A DNA stretch of 64,000 bases from JAHFUI01 sp039931615. Lineage in GTDB: Bacteria > Acidobacteriota > Vicinamibacteria > Vicinamibacterales > CAVVIG01. A program made the translations under genes and the position numbers. The notes under the pieces were generated by a model. That model did not search any database. It was not told the DNA's origin and saw nothing but the letters and a program-made list of their open reading frames with translations. Location: contig JBDTRR010000022.1 of NCBI GenBank assembly GCA_039931615.1, positions 15,733 to 79,732 of the forward strand, given 5' to 3'. The stretch's first letter is position 1, and the number at the start of each line of letters is the position of its first letter. Shown piece after piece: positions 7,699 to 16,634 of the stretch.

Positions 7699-9729
7699 AT
7701 GAAGCAGACCCTGCTCTCCTTGTGTGGCGCAGTTGTCGTCGGCGCGGCGCTGATTGCACAGGGCGGCAGCCGTCCGGCCGATGGCGACTGGCCGATGTAC
7801 AGCCGCGACCCGGGGGGCACGCGGTTTTCGCCGCTGACCGAAATCAATGCCGGCAACGTGTCGACGCTCACCCAGGCGTGGACTGTCCGCGTGACCCCGC
7901 CGCCGCCGGCGGGGCGCGGGCGCGGCGGCCGCGGCCCCGCCGCGGCGCCCGTCGATCCGGCGGCGCCGCCGGCTGCTGGCGGACAGGCACGAGGCGCCGG
8001 GCCCGCTCCGGCCGGGCCGCCAGCCGCCGATCCCGGTGACGCTGCCGGAGCCAATCCCGAGGCGACACCGATCGTCGTCGACGGGATCATGTATCTGCCG
8101 TCGCAGGGCAATCGCATCCTCGCGCTCGACGCCGAATCAGGCAAGGAACTGTGGCGTCACCAGCTGCCGAAGGAGACGCCGACGACGGCGCGCGGTGTCG
8201 CGTTCTGGCCCGGGGATCGGAACAATCCCGCCCGCATTCTCTTCACGGCCGGTCCGAAGCTGGTCGCCCTGAACGCCTCGACCGGCGATCTGTCGAGCGG
8301 GTTCGGCCAGGATGGCAAGGCGGAGATCGCGGTGCCGTGGAACGGCGTGCCGACTGTCTACAAGAACGCCGTCGTGCTGGGCGCGACGACCGGAGAGGTC
8401 GAGAACGGGCCGTCCGGCGACACGCGGGCCTTCGACGCGCGCACCGGAGCGAAGCTGTGGGAGTTCCATACCGTGCCGCGCCCGGGAGAGAAGGGGCACG
8501 AGACCTGGCTGGACGAGGGCTGGAAGGGCCGATCCGGCGTCAACAACTGGGGCTGGTACCAGACGCTGGACGAGCAGCGCGGCGTGCTCTACATGGCGCT
8601 CGGCGGTCCGGCGGCCAACTACTGGGGCGGCGACCGCCCGGGCGCCAACCTGTTTGCCAACTCCGTCGTCGCCGTCGACGTCGAGACCGGGAAATACAAG
8701 TGGCATTTCCAGACCGTTCATCATGACCTGTGGGATTCGGACCAGCCGTCGCCGCCGGTGATGGTGGATATCAGGCAGAACGGCCGAACCGTCCCGGCGC
8801 TGGCGCTGGTCGGGAAGACCGGCCTGATGTACATCCTCGATCGCACCAACGGCAAGCCGATCTTCGGGGTCGAGGAACGGCCGGTGCCGAAGGGCGAGGT
8901 GCCGGGCGAGTGGTATGCGCCGACACAGCCGTTCCCGGTCAAGCCGCCGCCGCTGGCCCGGATGGAGTTCAACAAAGAGCGCGACATGGTCAGGCCGGAA
9001 GACACGTCGGTGCAGCACGTCGCGGCCTGTCAGGAGGCGTGGGACAAGGCGGGCGGGTTCTACAACGCCGGCCCGTTCACCCCGTTCCTGTGGCACGAGG
9101 ACGGTGCGCCGCCGAAGAGCACGATCCAGTTTCCGGGCGGCACGGGCGGTGTGAACTGGGGCGGCGCTGCCGCGGATCCACGGACCGGGTTCGTCTTCGT
9201 CAACTCGCACGACACGTCGCTGGTCGGGTGGATCGAGAAGAAGAAGCCCGGCGGCAACTACGGCCGCGGCACCGAAGGCGCCACGCAGCCCTACGACCGC
9301 GCCAGCGTCAACGGCCCGGGGCCATATGCCGGGTTCACGGCGCCGATGAAGGACGCGACCGGCCGGACGATCGCCAACCTGCCATGCCAGCGACCGCCAT
9401 GGGCGCGCCTGATCGCCGTCAACGCCAACACCGGGGAGATCGCCTGGCAGACCCCGCTCGGCCTCAACGAGAACCTGCCGGAAGGAAAGCAGAACGTCGG
9501 CGGCAGCGGCAGCGCCGGGCCGTCGGTGACGGCGGGCGGCCTGGTGTTCGTCGGCGCAACCAACGACCGCCGCTTCCGCGCGTTTGACTCGAAGACCGGC
9601 AAAGAGCTGTGGAGCGTGAAGCTGGAGAGCACGGTCAACGCCAATCCAATCACGTATCGCGGCAGGAACGGCAAACAGTACGTGGCGGCGCTGGCGACCG
9701 ACACGGTGGTGGCGTTCGCCCTGCCGTAG
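7699..9729 (+). CDS. PQQ-dependent dehydrogenase, glucose dehydrogenase-like
   Basis: A 676-residue exported quinoprotein closer to membrane glucose dehydrogenase propellers than to methanol dehydrogenase. Indicative motifs are DWPMYSRDPGGTRFSPL at the mature N-terminus, ARGVAFWPGD, and HHDLWDSDQPSPPV in the catalytic region. It has a signal peptide but none of the transmembrane helices of E. coli Gcd. A 60-residue insert rich in Pro, Gly, Ala and Arg (about residues 70-130) separates the first propeller strand from the rest. The ribosome site AGGAG lies nine bases before the ATG. It is the last gene of the plus-strand run that starts at 1397. Sugar or alcohol oxidation in the periplasm is inferred from family; the actual substrate is not known. 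Confidence 0.9.
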   Translation: MKQTLLSLCGAVVVGAALIAQGGSRPADGDWPMYSRDPGGTRFSPLTEINAGNVSTLTQAWTVRVTPPPPAGRGRGGRGPAAAPVDPAAPPAAGGQARGAGPAPAGPPAADPGDAAGANPEATPIVVDGIMYLPSQGNRILALDAESGKELWRHQLPKETPTTARGVAFWPGDRNNPARILFTAGPKLVALNASTGDLSSGFGQDGKAEIAVPWNGVPTVYKNAVVLGATTGEVENGPSGDTRAFDARTGAKLWEFHTVPRPGEKGHETWLDEGWKGRSGVNNWGWYQTLDEQRGVLYMALGGPAANYWGGDRPGANLFANSVVAVDVETGKYKWHFQTVHHDLWDSDQPSPPVMVDIRQNGRTVPALALVGKTGLMYILDRTNGKPIFGVEERPVPKGEVPGEWYAPTQPFPVKPPPLARMEFNKERDMVRPEDTSVQHVAACQEAWDKAGGFYNAGPFTPFLWHEDGAPPKSTIQFPGGTGGVNWGGAAADPRTGFVFVNSHDTSLVGWIEKKKPGGNYGRGTEGATQPYDRASVNGPGPYAGFTAPMKDATGRTIANLPCQRPPWARLIAVNANTGEIAWQTPLGLNENLPEGKQNVGGSGSAGPSVTAGGLVFVGATNDRRFRAFDSKTGKELWSVKLESTVNANPITYRGRNGKQYVAALATDTVVAFALP

Positions 9730-9737
9730 GCGTCAGA

Positions 9738-11285
9738 CTATTCCGATCCGCGGCCAACCGCGGTCTTCAGATCGCCGATCGTCGCCAGCCGCGGCCCGTG
9801 CAGCGCCGCGATCCGTTCGACGTCGAGCTTCAGCCGCTGGATGTTTTCGTAGAGGTTGACCGCCGTCGGGCTGACCACCGGAGGCGGCGGCTGCGGTTGT
9901 GCCGCCGCGTTGCCCGCGGTTGCCGGCGGGACCGGGGTCGCCGGCGCCGCGGCCGCCGGCGTGTAGGCGTCGGCCTCGATCAGGATCTTCTCGGCCGGCA
10001 GGTAGATCATCGCGAAGCCGTCGTCGTGCCGGCTGTTCGCAATCCAGTGCACCTCGACGGTCCTGTTCACCCCCGTCAGCACCTCCTTGTCCGTGAATGT
10101 CTGGAAGGCCGCCGGCTTGCCCGAGCGAGCCAGACGGTCCGGGCGGAGCGTTCGGGGCGCGGCCCAGGCTTTCACGTAGTACGCCTGATTGATCTGATGG
10201 GTGACGATGGTCGCGCCCTCGTCCACGAACGTGCGGAGACCGCCGGCGTGGTCGAAGTGGTGATGCGTGTTGACGACGACCCGGATCGGTTTGCCCGGGA
10301 TGGTCTCCTTGACCTTGGCGATCAGCGCCAGCGAGCGCGCTTCATCGAGCGGCGCCTCGACCACGACGATGTGGTCGCCCATGTCGATGGCCACGCTGTG
10401 GTGCGATCCGCCCGTCATGTAGTGGACGCCCTCGGCGAGCTTCTGGGATTCGACTCGCGGCGGTGGAAGCGGGGCGCTCCGGACCGCGGCCGGCACGGTG
10501 ATGTCCACCGGCACATTCGACTCGACGTTGGACACAAAGAGCTCGAGCGACGGATGACCGCCCTGCTTCTGCAGGGTGTGGAACGGGAAGGACAGGGCGC
10601 CGGCGGTTTCGTAGTCGCTGAAACTCGCTTCGAACAGCATGTCGCCGAGCACGGGATTGTCGATCAGCGTCTGGACGTGCTCGACCTGGTTCTTGCTGTT
10701 GATGATTCCGGTGAAGGTGGAGAGTCCGCTGATGGTGAAGGACACTTCGGTGCCGGCCGGCACCGTCTTCACGGTCGCCTGATTGGCCAGCGCGGCTCTG
10801 AGGAACCCGTGCGGCGTGAGGTAGATCTGCTGCCGCCGTTCGATGGCGCTGGCCGGTTGTGGCTGGGGATCGCCGGCGGCGGCGGGCGCGGCAGCGCCGC
10901 CGGGCCCGGTGGCGGGCGGGGCGGCTACGTTCCAGGCGTCGTTTCCGCTGACCAGCTGGATCTGCCGCTGCTCGCCGGTGAACGGCGCGCCGCCGCCGCG
11001 CGGCGGGACCGGACCCTGCGTGCGGACCATGTCGACCCGCATGCTGGCCGACTCGTAGTTGATCACCGCGTCGTAGCTCCGGATGGCGACCCGAGGCCAC
11101 GGTTCAGCCGGAGCCGGGCTTTGACCGACCGAGTAAATCGCGCCGATCGCCGACACATGGAGTCGCTTGATCGAGGTCGCACCAATCGCGTCCGCGGCCG
11201 CCTTCAGCGGATCAATCTGCTGCGCCGACGGTCGCGTGACCGCGGCCAGCACGCAGCCGGCGACAAGAATCGTGCTTCTACGCAT
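9738..11285 (-). CDS. exported MBL-fold metallohydrolase with long N-terminal domain
   Basis: A protein of about 515 residues with a signal peptide (MRRSTILVAGCVLAAV). The first 280 residues are strand-rich and unassigned, with a low-complexity Ala/Pro/Gly tract near residue 130. The C-terminal half is a metallo-beta-lactamase fold with the complete motif NTHHHFDHAGG, a later VHWIANSRHDDG and ILIEADAYTP, followed by a second Ala/Pro tract and a final ALHGPR. The intact metal site contrasts with the MBL protein at 2287. The start is ATG at 11285, or 11294/11297 a few codons upstream. It is convergent with the quinoprotein at 7699, leaving eight bases between the stops. The substrate is unknown; its place among tannase and quinoprotein genes suggests a lactone or ester. 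Confidence 0.87.
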   Translation of the reverse strand: MRRSTILVAGCVLAAVTRPSAQQIDPLKAAADAIGATSIKRLHVSAIGAIYSVGQSPAPAEPWPRVAIRSYDAVINYESASMRVDMVRTQGPVPPRGGGAPFTGEQRQIQLVSGNDAWNVAAPPATGPGGAAAPAAAGDPQPQPASAIERRQQIYLTPHGFLRAALANQATVKTVPAGTEVSFTISGLSTFTGIINSKNQVEHVQTLIDNPVLGDMLFEASFSDYETAGALSFPFHTLQKQGGHPSLELFVSNVESNVPVDITVPAAVRSAPLPPPRVESQKLAEGVHYMTGGSHHSVAIDMGDHIVVVEAPLDEARSLALIAKVKETIPGKPIRVVVNTHHHFDHAGGLRTFVDEGATIVTHQINQAYYVKAWAAPRTLRPDRLARSGKPAAFQTFTDKEVLTGVNRTVEVHWIANSRHDDGFAMIYLPAEKILIEADAYTPAAAAPATPVPPATAGNAAAQPQPPPPVVSPTAVNLYENIQRLKLDVERIAALHGPRLATIGDLKTAVGRGSE

Positions 11286-11307
11286 GGCTTCCATCATAAG
11301 CCACGCG

Positions 11308-11342
11308 CCTCGGCGTCCTCGATGTCCTCATCCGTGGCGCTC
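11308..11342. repeat. intergenic GAGGACGCGGAGG-type repeat (reverse orientation)
   Basis: CCTCGGCGTCCTCGATGTCC fills the gap between the MBL gene start and the cupin stop and matches the reverse complement of the repeat type seen at 857 and 5891. Confidence 0.55.
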
Positions 11343-11782
11343 TAGGGTTTCAGTACCTTCACCGTGAAGTAGTTGATCGTCGGCGACACCTCTTTGAACC
11401 AGTGGGGCATCCCGGCCGGAATCACCATCACGTCGCCCTTCTGGAGGTGCCTGGTCTCGCCGCCTCGGACGTCCGTACCTCGATGCTGGCCCGGCGCCGT
11501 CTGCCGGCCTCCAACCATCGTGCCGCCGGTGACAATCGTCGCCGTGCCCTCGACGATGTAGAAGATGTCGGTTTCGCGATCGTGCACCTCGACCTGTCCA
11601 GGTTGCTCGCGGTGATTGCCGGAGACCATCAGACCCGGCGCCGTGGCCAGCGATCCTCCCCTGGCCAGTGCCGCGGCGACCTTGTCGGCCGAAACGAAGG
11701 TGACGCCCGGCTTCTGGGCCGCCGCCGGAAGGACGGCGGCGGCGATGGCCATCAACACGCCAGCCCAGCGACCGCCTGTCAT
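11342..11782 (-). CDS. exported single-domain cupin protein
   Basis: A 146-residue protein with a signal peptide (MTGGRWAGVLMAIAAAVLPAAAQ) and one cupin barrel. The barrel shows VEVHDRETDIFYIVEG, in which His and Glu would bind the metal, then KGDVMVIPAGMPHWFKEV with a further histidine. Cupins of this type bind small acids or sugars, or act as dioxygenases or isomerases; nothing here decides between these. An ORF extends upstream to 11947, but that extension runs through a palindromic repeat (11850-11916) and has no protein-like character, so ATG at 11782 is chosen. It lies on the same strand as the MBL gene, about 55 bases from it, so they may be co-transcribed. Confidence 0.85.
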   Translation of the reverse strand: MTGGRWAGVLMAIAAAVLPAAAQKPGVTFVSADKVAAALARGGSLATAPGLMVSGNHREQPGQVEVHDRETDIFYIVEGTATIVTGGTMVGGRQTAPGQHRGTDVRGGETRHLQKGDVMVIPAGMPHWFKEVSPTINYFTVKVLKP

Positions 11783-11848
11783 GCGCGCCAGCTGAACGAA
11801 GAAATCAGTCTCATGATCCGGATGATATCTGAACGGCAACCCTCTCAA

Positions 11849-11917
11849 AGGTCCGGCTGAAGCCGGACCCCACGTACGTAAATGTTCTAGGCTCTGAAGC
11901 CGGACTCCACGTCCAGG
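11849..11917. repeat. palindromic CGTACGTGG-type repeat, partial
   Basis: GGTCCGGCT at 11850 pairs with AGCCGGACC at 11861, followed by CCACGTACG, and a second partial unit CTGAAGCCGGACTCCACGT lies at 11894-11912. It belongs to the repeat family best seen complete at 23605-23668. Confidence 0.8.
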
Positions 11918-12024
11918 ACTGTGTGCCGATTGCCGACCGGTGGACATACAATACCGCCGGGCAATACCGCCGCCGGGTGCGGAGATCGATCTCGAGCGGA
12001 TTGGTGCCGTCAGGAGTCAGCGCG

Positions 12025-13548
12025 ATGCGTTTATCACGTCCGATCGTGGCCGCCGTCTTCTTGATCGTCCTGGCGCTTCCTTCCCGGCCCGCATCGGCCG
12101 CCACCTGCGAGAGCCTGGCGTCGCTGGCGCTCCCGAACACGACGATATCCGCCGCGCAGCTGGTCGCTGCCGGCGCCTACGTGGCACCGGTTCAGCCCGG
12201 CCGCGGCGGCGCGGGACCCGGGCGGGGTAATCAATTCGCCGACCTGCCGGCGTTCTGCCGGGTGGCGGCGTCGATCAAGCCAAGCAGCGACTCAGACATC
12301 AAGATCGAGCTGTGGATGCCGGCGTCCGGCTGGAACGGCAAATTCGTTCTGCCCGGCAACGGCGGCTTCGCGGGCGCCATCGCGCCGGCCGGACTGGCCA
12401 CCAATCTGCGCAACGGCTACGCCGCCGCGGTCACCGACACCGGACACGAAGGCGGCAGCGGCGCGTTCATGTTGGATCATCCTGAAAAGCTGACCGATTT
12501 CGCCGAACGCGCAGTCCACGAGACGGCCGCGAAGAGCAAAGCGCTGATCGCCGCGTTCTACGGCAACGCCCCCAGGCGCTCCTACTTCAACGGCTGCTCG
12601 ACCGGCGGCCGCCAGGCGTTGACCGCCGCACAGCGATTCCCCGACGACTTCGACGGCATCGTCGCCGGCGCGCCCGCCATCTACGCCTCCAGGCAGTCAG
12701 CCGGCCAGCTCTGGATCTGGAACGCCACGCATCAGGACGATGCCAGCTTCCTGACGCCGGCCAAGTACGCGGTGCTGCACGATGCCGTGGTGGCCCAGTG
12801 CGACCTGCTCGACGGCGTCAAGGACGGCGTGCTCGAGGATCCGACCCGCTGCCGGTTCGATCCGAAGGTGGTGCAGTGCAAGGATGCGGATGGACCGGGC
12901 TGTCTCACCGCTCCTCAAGTGGAGGCGGCGCGAAAGATTTATACCGGCGCGAAGAACAGCAAGGGCGAGCTCGTCTTCTCGCCGCTGTTTCCCGGCAGCG
13001 AGCTGGGCTGGGCGGCGTCGGCGGGGGCGCAACCGGTCGGCTACGCCATCGACGTCTATCGGTATCTGGTGATGCGGGATGCCCGGTGGGATCCGCTGAC
13101 GCTGAATTACGACAACGACATCGCCAGGGCGGACAAGGTCCTCGGCCAGTTGACCGCGATCGATCCCGACCTGACGAAGCTGCTGCAGCACGGCAAGTTG
13201 CTGATCTACGCCGGCTGGAGCGATCCCGGCATTCCGCCCGGCTATATCGTCGACTACTACAAGAACGTGCTGGCGAAAACCAAGGTGAAGAACGTCCGCG
13301 ATACCGCGCGGTTGTTCATGGTGCCGGGCATGGGGCATTGCGGCGGCGGCGACGGGACCAGCACGTTCGACATGCTCGGCGCGCTCGATCAGTGGGTGGA
13401 GAAGGGGAAGGCGCCGGAACAGATTCCCGCGTCACGCCTGAAGGACGGCGTGGTGGACCGGACCCGGCCGCTCTGCCCCTATCCGCAGAAGGCAACTTAT
13501 TCGGGCAGCGGCAGCATCGACACCGCGGCAAGCTTCGTCTGCAAGTAG
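12025..13548 (+). CDS. tannase/feruloyl esterase family protein (second copy)
   Basis: A 507-residue exported esterase, paralogous along its whole length to the one at 4354. Both share ESLASLALPNTT-type openings, FCRVAASIKPSSDSDIKIE and a WNGKF block. The nucleophile motif is NGCSTGGRQ and the histidine motif GMGHCGGGDG, completing the CS-D-HC triad of the tannase family. A Gly/Arg tract (GRGGAGPGRG) follows the first strand. ATG at 12025 has AGGAG upstream and opens directly into the signal peptide; the ORF reaches back to 11923 but that part is not protein-like. The diheme cytochrome starts 11 bases downstream, so esterase, cytochrome and quinoprotein form an apparent operon. Confidence 0.92.
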   Translation: MRLSRPIVAAVFLIVLALPSRPASAATCESLASLALPNTTISAAQLVAAGAYVAPVQPGRGGAGPGRGNQFADLPAFCRVAASIKPSSDSDIKIELWMPASGWNGKFVLPGNGGFAGAIAPAGLATNLRNGYAAAVTDTGHEGGSGAFMLDHPEKLTDFAERAVHETAAKSKALIAAFYGNAPRRSYFNGCSTGGRQALTAAQRFPDDFDGIVAGAPAIYASRQSAGQLWIWNATHQDDASFLTPAKYAVLHDAVVAQCDLLDGVKDGVLEDPTRCRFDPKVVQCKDADGPGCLTAPQVEAARKIYTGAKNSKGELVFSPLFPGSELGWAASAGAQPVGYAIDVYRYLVMRDARWDPLTLNYDNDIARADKVLGQLTAIDPDLTKLLQHGKLLIYAGWSDPGIPPGYIVDYYKNVLAKTKVKNVRDTARLFMVPGMGHCGGGDGTSTFDMLGALDQWVEKGKAPEQIPASRLKDGVVDRTRPLCPYPQKATYSGSGSIDTAASFVCK

Positions 13549-13559
13549 GGGCGCAAGCG

Positions 13560-14321
13560 ATGAACGCGCGAATCGGCGTGCTCGCCCTGCTGACGGTCCT
13601 GGCGTCCGGCGCGCTCCTGGCGCAGCAGGGCAAGTATCTGCCGGGCGAAATTGAAGGCGGCGGGCGGCTGTATCAGGCGAACTGCACCGGCTGCCACGGC
13701 CCGGAGGGCGACGGCGTCGCAGCCGTCAATTTCAGCAACGGCCGATTCCGGCGCGCGTCGTCGGACGAGGACCTGCTGCGAATCATCATTACCGGGATCC
13801 CCGGCACGCCGATGCCGCCCGGCAATTTCTCCGGGAGTCAGGCCAGTACGATCGTCGCCTACCTGCGATCGATGGCCGCTGGCGGCGGCGCCAACGCCTC
13901 GGGTGATGCCGCGCGCGGCCGGCTGATCTTCGAGGGCAAGGGGCAGTGCCAGTCGTGCCACGCGGTCGCTGGCGTCGGTTCGCGACTCGCGCCGGGCCTG
14001 ACCGAAATCGGCGCGTTCCGCCGCGTCGTCGAGATCCGGACGTCGCTGATCGAGCCGGATGCGGAAATCCGGCCCGAGAACCGCACCGTCCGCGCCGTCA
14101 CGCGTGACGGCGCCACGATCACCGGCCGGCTGCTCAATCAGGATACCTTCACCCTGCAGTTGCTCGATGCGCAGGAGCAGTTGCGGCTGCTCGAGAAGTC
14201 GAATCTTCGCGAGTTCAGCCTGCTCAAGACCTCGCCGATGCCGTCGTATCGCGACAAGCTGAGCGCGCCGGAGCTGGCCGACCTGGTCGGTTACCTCGCG
14301 TCGCTGAGAGGCCGTCCATGA
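13560..14321 (+). CDS. diheme cytochrome c, predicted electron acceptor of the adjacent quinoprotein
   Basis: A 253-residue exported cytochrome with two CxxCH heme sites: CTGCH near residue 40 and CQSCH near residue 125. The first domain has an MPPG segment providing the likely axial methionine. After the second heme the sequence (VVEIRTSLIEPDAEIRPENR, then VTRDGATITGRLLNQDTFT) resembles the heme-binding c-type module often found with Acidobacteria and Planctomycetes dehydrogenases. The gene overlaps the PQQ dehydrogenase at 14318 by four bases (ATGA), so the two are translationally coupled. This makes it the likely partner that takes electrons from reduced PQQ. The partnership is inferred from gene order. 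Confidence 0.9.
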   Translation: MNARIGVLALLTVLASGALLAQQGKYLPGEIEGGGRLYQANCTGCHGPEGDGVAAVNFSNGRFRRASSDEDLLRIIITGIPGTPMPPGNFSGSQASTIVAYLRSMAAGGGANASGDAARGRLIFEGKGQCQSCHAVAGVGSRLAPGLTEIGAFRRVVEIRTSLIEPDAEIRPENRTVRAVTRDGATITGRLLNQDTFTLQLLDAQEQLRLLEKSNLREFSLLKTSPMPSYRDKLSAPELADLVGYLASLRGRP

Positions 14322-16036
14322 GTGGATCGAAACGGTCGGACATGCCTGCCAGGACACGAAAGCACGAAGGGGCGACAGGCCGAAAGGTGCTGCTGATGGG
14401 TTGTGTTCGTGGCGGCGTGGGGCTGGCGATGGTGTTGGCGGTCGCTGTCGGCCTGCACGCGCAGGTCTCGTTCGACCGCATCCTCCGTGGTTCGACCGAG
14501 CCGCAGAACTGGCTGACGCATTCGGGCGACGTGAAGAGCCAACGTTACAGCCCGCTGACCGAGATCACGGCCGCCAACGTCAGGAATCTCGAACTTCGCT
14601 GGGTGTTCCAGGCGCAGTCGCTCGAGAAGTTCGAGGCGACGCCGCTGGTGGTCGACGGCATCATGTACACGGTCCAGGCGCCGAACGATCTCGTCGCGCT
14701 CGACGCGGCGACCGGACGGGTGTTCTGGACCTATCCGTACAGCCCGTCGACGCAGGCCAGGCCCTGCTGCGGCCGCGTCAATCGCGGCGTCGCGATTCTC
14801 GGCAACACGGTCTTCATGGGCACCCTCGACGGCCACCTCCTGGCGGTCGACGCGAAGACGGGCGGCCTGGTGTGGAACGTTCCGGTCGGCGGCGCGCGGC
14901 CGGAGGCGGGCTATGGATTCACCCTGGCTCCGCTGGTCGTGAAGGACAAGGTCATCGTCGGATCGGTCGGCGGCGAATTCGGCATCCGCGGCTTCATCGC
15001 CGCCATCGATGCCCGCACCGGCAAGGAGGCCTGGCGGTTCAACACCATTGCGGGTCCGGGTGAGCGCGGCAACGAGACGTGGTCCGGCAATTCATGGCAG
15101 ACCGGCGGCGGCTCGATCTGGGTGACCGGCTCCTACGATCCCGATCTCAACCTGACCTATTGGGGAGTCGGCAATCCGGGTCCGGACTGGAACGGCGATC
15201 GGCGGGCCGGCGACAACCTCTACAGCGAATCGGTCGTCGCGCTCGATGCCGACACCGGTCAACTGAAGTGGCACTTCCAGTTCACGCCGCACGACGAGTT
15301 CGACTACGACTCGACGCAGATTCCGGTGCTCGCCGACATCCAGTTCGAGGGCCGGCCGCGCAAGGCGATGCTCTGGGCCAACCGGAACGGCATGCTCTAC
15401 GTGCTCGACCGCACCACCGGCCAGTTCCTGCTCGGCAAACCGTTCGTCAAGGTGAACTGGCACGGCGGCCTCGACGGGAAGGGGAGACCGACAAAGGTAC
15501 TGGCGCCGACCGCCGAAGGCACACTGATCTACCCTGGAAATCAGGGCGGGACGAACTGGTACTCGCCGTCCTACAGTCCCCGCACCGGACTGTTCTACAT
15601 TCCAAGCTGGATGGATACGTTTTCCACCTACATCAAGCGGCCGGTTGAATTCACCGAAGGGCAGCGGTTCACCGGTGCCGCTCCTCTGATGCCCATCCGC
15701 ATGGTCCAGGCCGGAGCGATGCTGAACCGGCGACTCCCGGAAGAAGGCTACGGCGCGGTCCAGGCGTTCGATCCGAAGACGGGCGAGAAGAAGTGGGAGT
15801 ACAAGATGACCGATGTGACCGACAGCGGTGTCCTGTCGACCGCGTCGGATCTGGTGTTCTCGGGCGGCCGCGAAGGGTATTTCTTCGCGCTCGATGCGGC
15901 GACCGGTGCGCTGCTCTGGAGGGCCAGCGTCGGCGCGCCGGTATCGGCGGGGCCGATGTCGTTCGCGATCGGCGGCCGCCAGCATGTCGCGATCACCGCC
16001 GGCAGCTCGCTGTTCGTCTACGCGCTGCGGCAGTAA
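14318..16036 (+). CDS. PQQ-dependent alcohol dehydrogenase with lanthanide-type DYD motif
   Basis: A quinoprotein of up to 572 residues of the methanol/ethanol dehydrogenase class. The adjacent cysteine pair in ARPCCGRVNRG matches the ring disulfide over PQQ. The catalytic region is TPHDEFDYDSTQ: the catalytic Asp is followed two residues later by a second Asp, the signature associated in XoxF and ExaF/PedH with lanthanide instead of calcium binding. Propeller W-motifs recur throughout. The first 27 residues before the hydrophobic signal are unusual and are encoded by DNA resembling a GACACGAAAGCACGAAGG intergenic repeat, so translation may really begin at a later Met. It overlaps the cytochrome gene by four bases. 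The substrate is unknown. Confidence 0.9.
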   Translation: MSGSKRSDMPARTRKHEGATGRKVLLMGCVRGGVGLAMVLAVAVGLHAQVSFDRILRGSTEPQNWLTHSGDVKSQRYSPLTEITAANVRNLELRWVFQAQSLEKFEATPLVVDGIMYTVQAPNDLVALDAATGRVFWTYPYSPSTQARPCCGRVNRGVAILGNTVFMGTLDGHLLAVDAKTGGLVWNVPVGGARPEAGYGFTLAPLVVKDKVIVGSVGGEFGIRGFIAAIDARTGKEAWRFNTIAGPGERGNETWSGNSWQTGGGSIWVTGSYDPDLNLTYWGVGNPGPDWNGDRRAGDNLYSESVVALDADTGQLKWHFQFTPHDEFDYDSTQIPVLADIQFEGRPRKAMLWANRNGMLYVLDRTTGQFLLGKPFVKVNWHGGLDGKGRPTKVLAPTAEGTLIYPGNQGGTNWYSPSYSPRTGLFYIPSWMDTFSTYIKRPVEFTEGQRFTGAAPLMPIRMVQAGAMLNRRLPEEGYGAVQAFDPKTGEKKWEYKMTDVTDSGVLSTASDLVFSGGREGYFFALDAATGALLWRASVGAPVSAGPMSFAIGGRQHVAITAGSSLFVYALRQ

Positions 16037-16115
16037 GCGATGGATTTCCCGGTTTCCATCGGGAGCCAGAGGGGCATGCGGTGTCTACTCCCTCATTGAG
16101 TGCAGTGTCGGGCGC

Positions 16116-16592
16116 GTGAATCTTCTGTCGGCGATCGAGTACTCCGCATTCTGCACCTGGGTGCGTGAGAGCAACTCGCTCTGGGCCTACCCCGGCATCC
16201 TGTTCATGCACACCCTCGGCACGGCGGTCGCGGTCGGGATGAGCGCGCTGGTCGATCTGCGCGTGCTCGGCGTCGCCCGGCGCCTGCCGGTGGCGCCGCT
16301 CGGGCGATACTTCCCGGTCATCTGGGCCGGCTTCTGGGTCAGCGCGCTGTCCGGCACGATCCTCTTTGCGGCCGACGCCACGTCCAAGATCGTGAGCCCC
16401 CTGTTCGGACTGAAGATGCTGGCGATTGTGTTCGGCGTGCTGACGATGGTCCGGATCCGGCAAACGGTCTTTCGTGGTCCGTCCGTGAGGACGCCGCGAT
16501 CGCACCCCGAACGATGGCTGGCCGCCGGGTCGCTGCTGCTCTGGGTCGTGGCCATCGCCGCCGGCCGGCTGATGGCCTACATCGCCTTCTGA
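16116..16592 (+). CDS. four-helix integral membrane protein (paralogue of the convergent gene)
   Basis: A 158-residue membrane protein with four predicted helices. The first helix holds a histidine (ILFMHTLGTAV) and is followed by the loop LRVLGVARRLPVAPL. The convergent gene at 16635 has the same arrangement (FKVLHFAGMAL, then LRLLGVARDLPIGPL), so they are paralogues. The layout resembles small membrane families such as DUF6644 or CopD-like proteins; the assignment is tentative. The helix-buried His could ligate heme, which would fit the neighbouring cytochrome and quinoprotein genes, but this is inference. No ATG is available; GTG at 16116 gives the full first helix. It lies 79 bases after the quinoprotein stop. 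Confidence 0.75.
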   Translation: MNLLSAIEYSAFCTWVRESNSLWAYPGILFMHTLGTAVAVGMSALVDLRVLGVARRLPVAPLGRYFPVIWAGFWVSALSGTILFAADATSKIVSPLFGLKMLAIVFGVLTMVRIRQTVFRGPSVRTPRSHPERWLAAGSLLLWVVAIAAGRLMAYIAF

Positions 16593-16632
16593 CGCCCCTC
16601 TGCGTCCGCCGCTTCCTCCGCGTCCTCTTCGT
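16590..16632. repeat. intergenic GAGGACGCGGAGG-type repeat (reverse orientation)
   Basis: CTGCGTCCGCCGCTTCCTCC and the following CGCGTCCTCTTC occupy the space between two convergent genes and match the reverse complement of the 857-type repeat. Confidence 0.6.
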
Positions 16633-16634
16633 TG

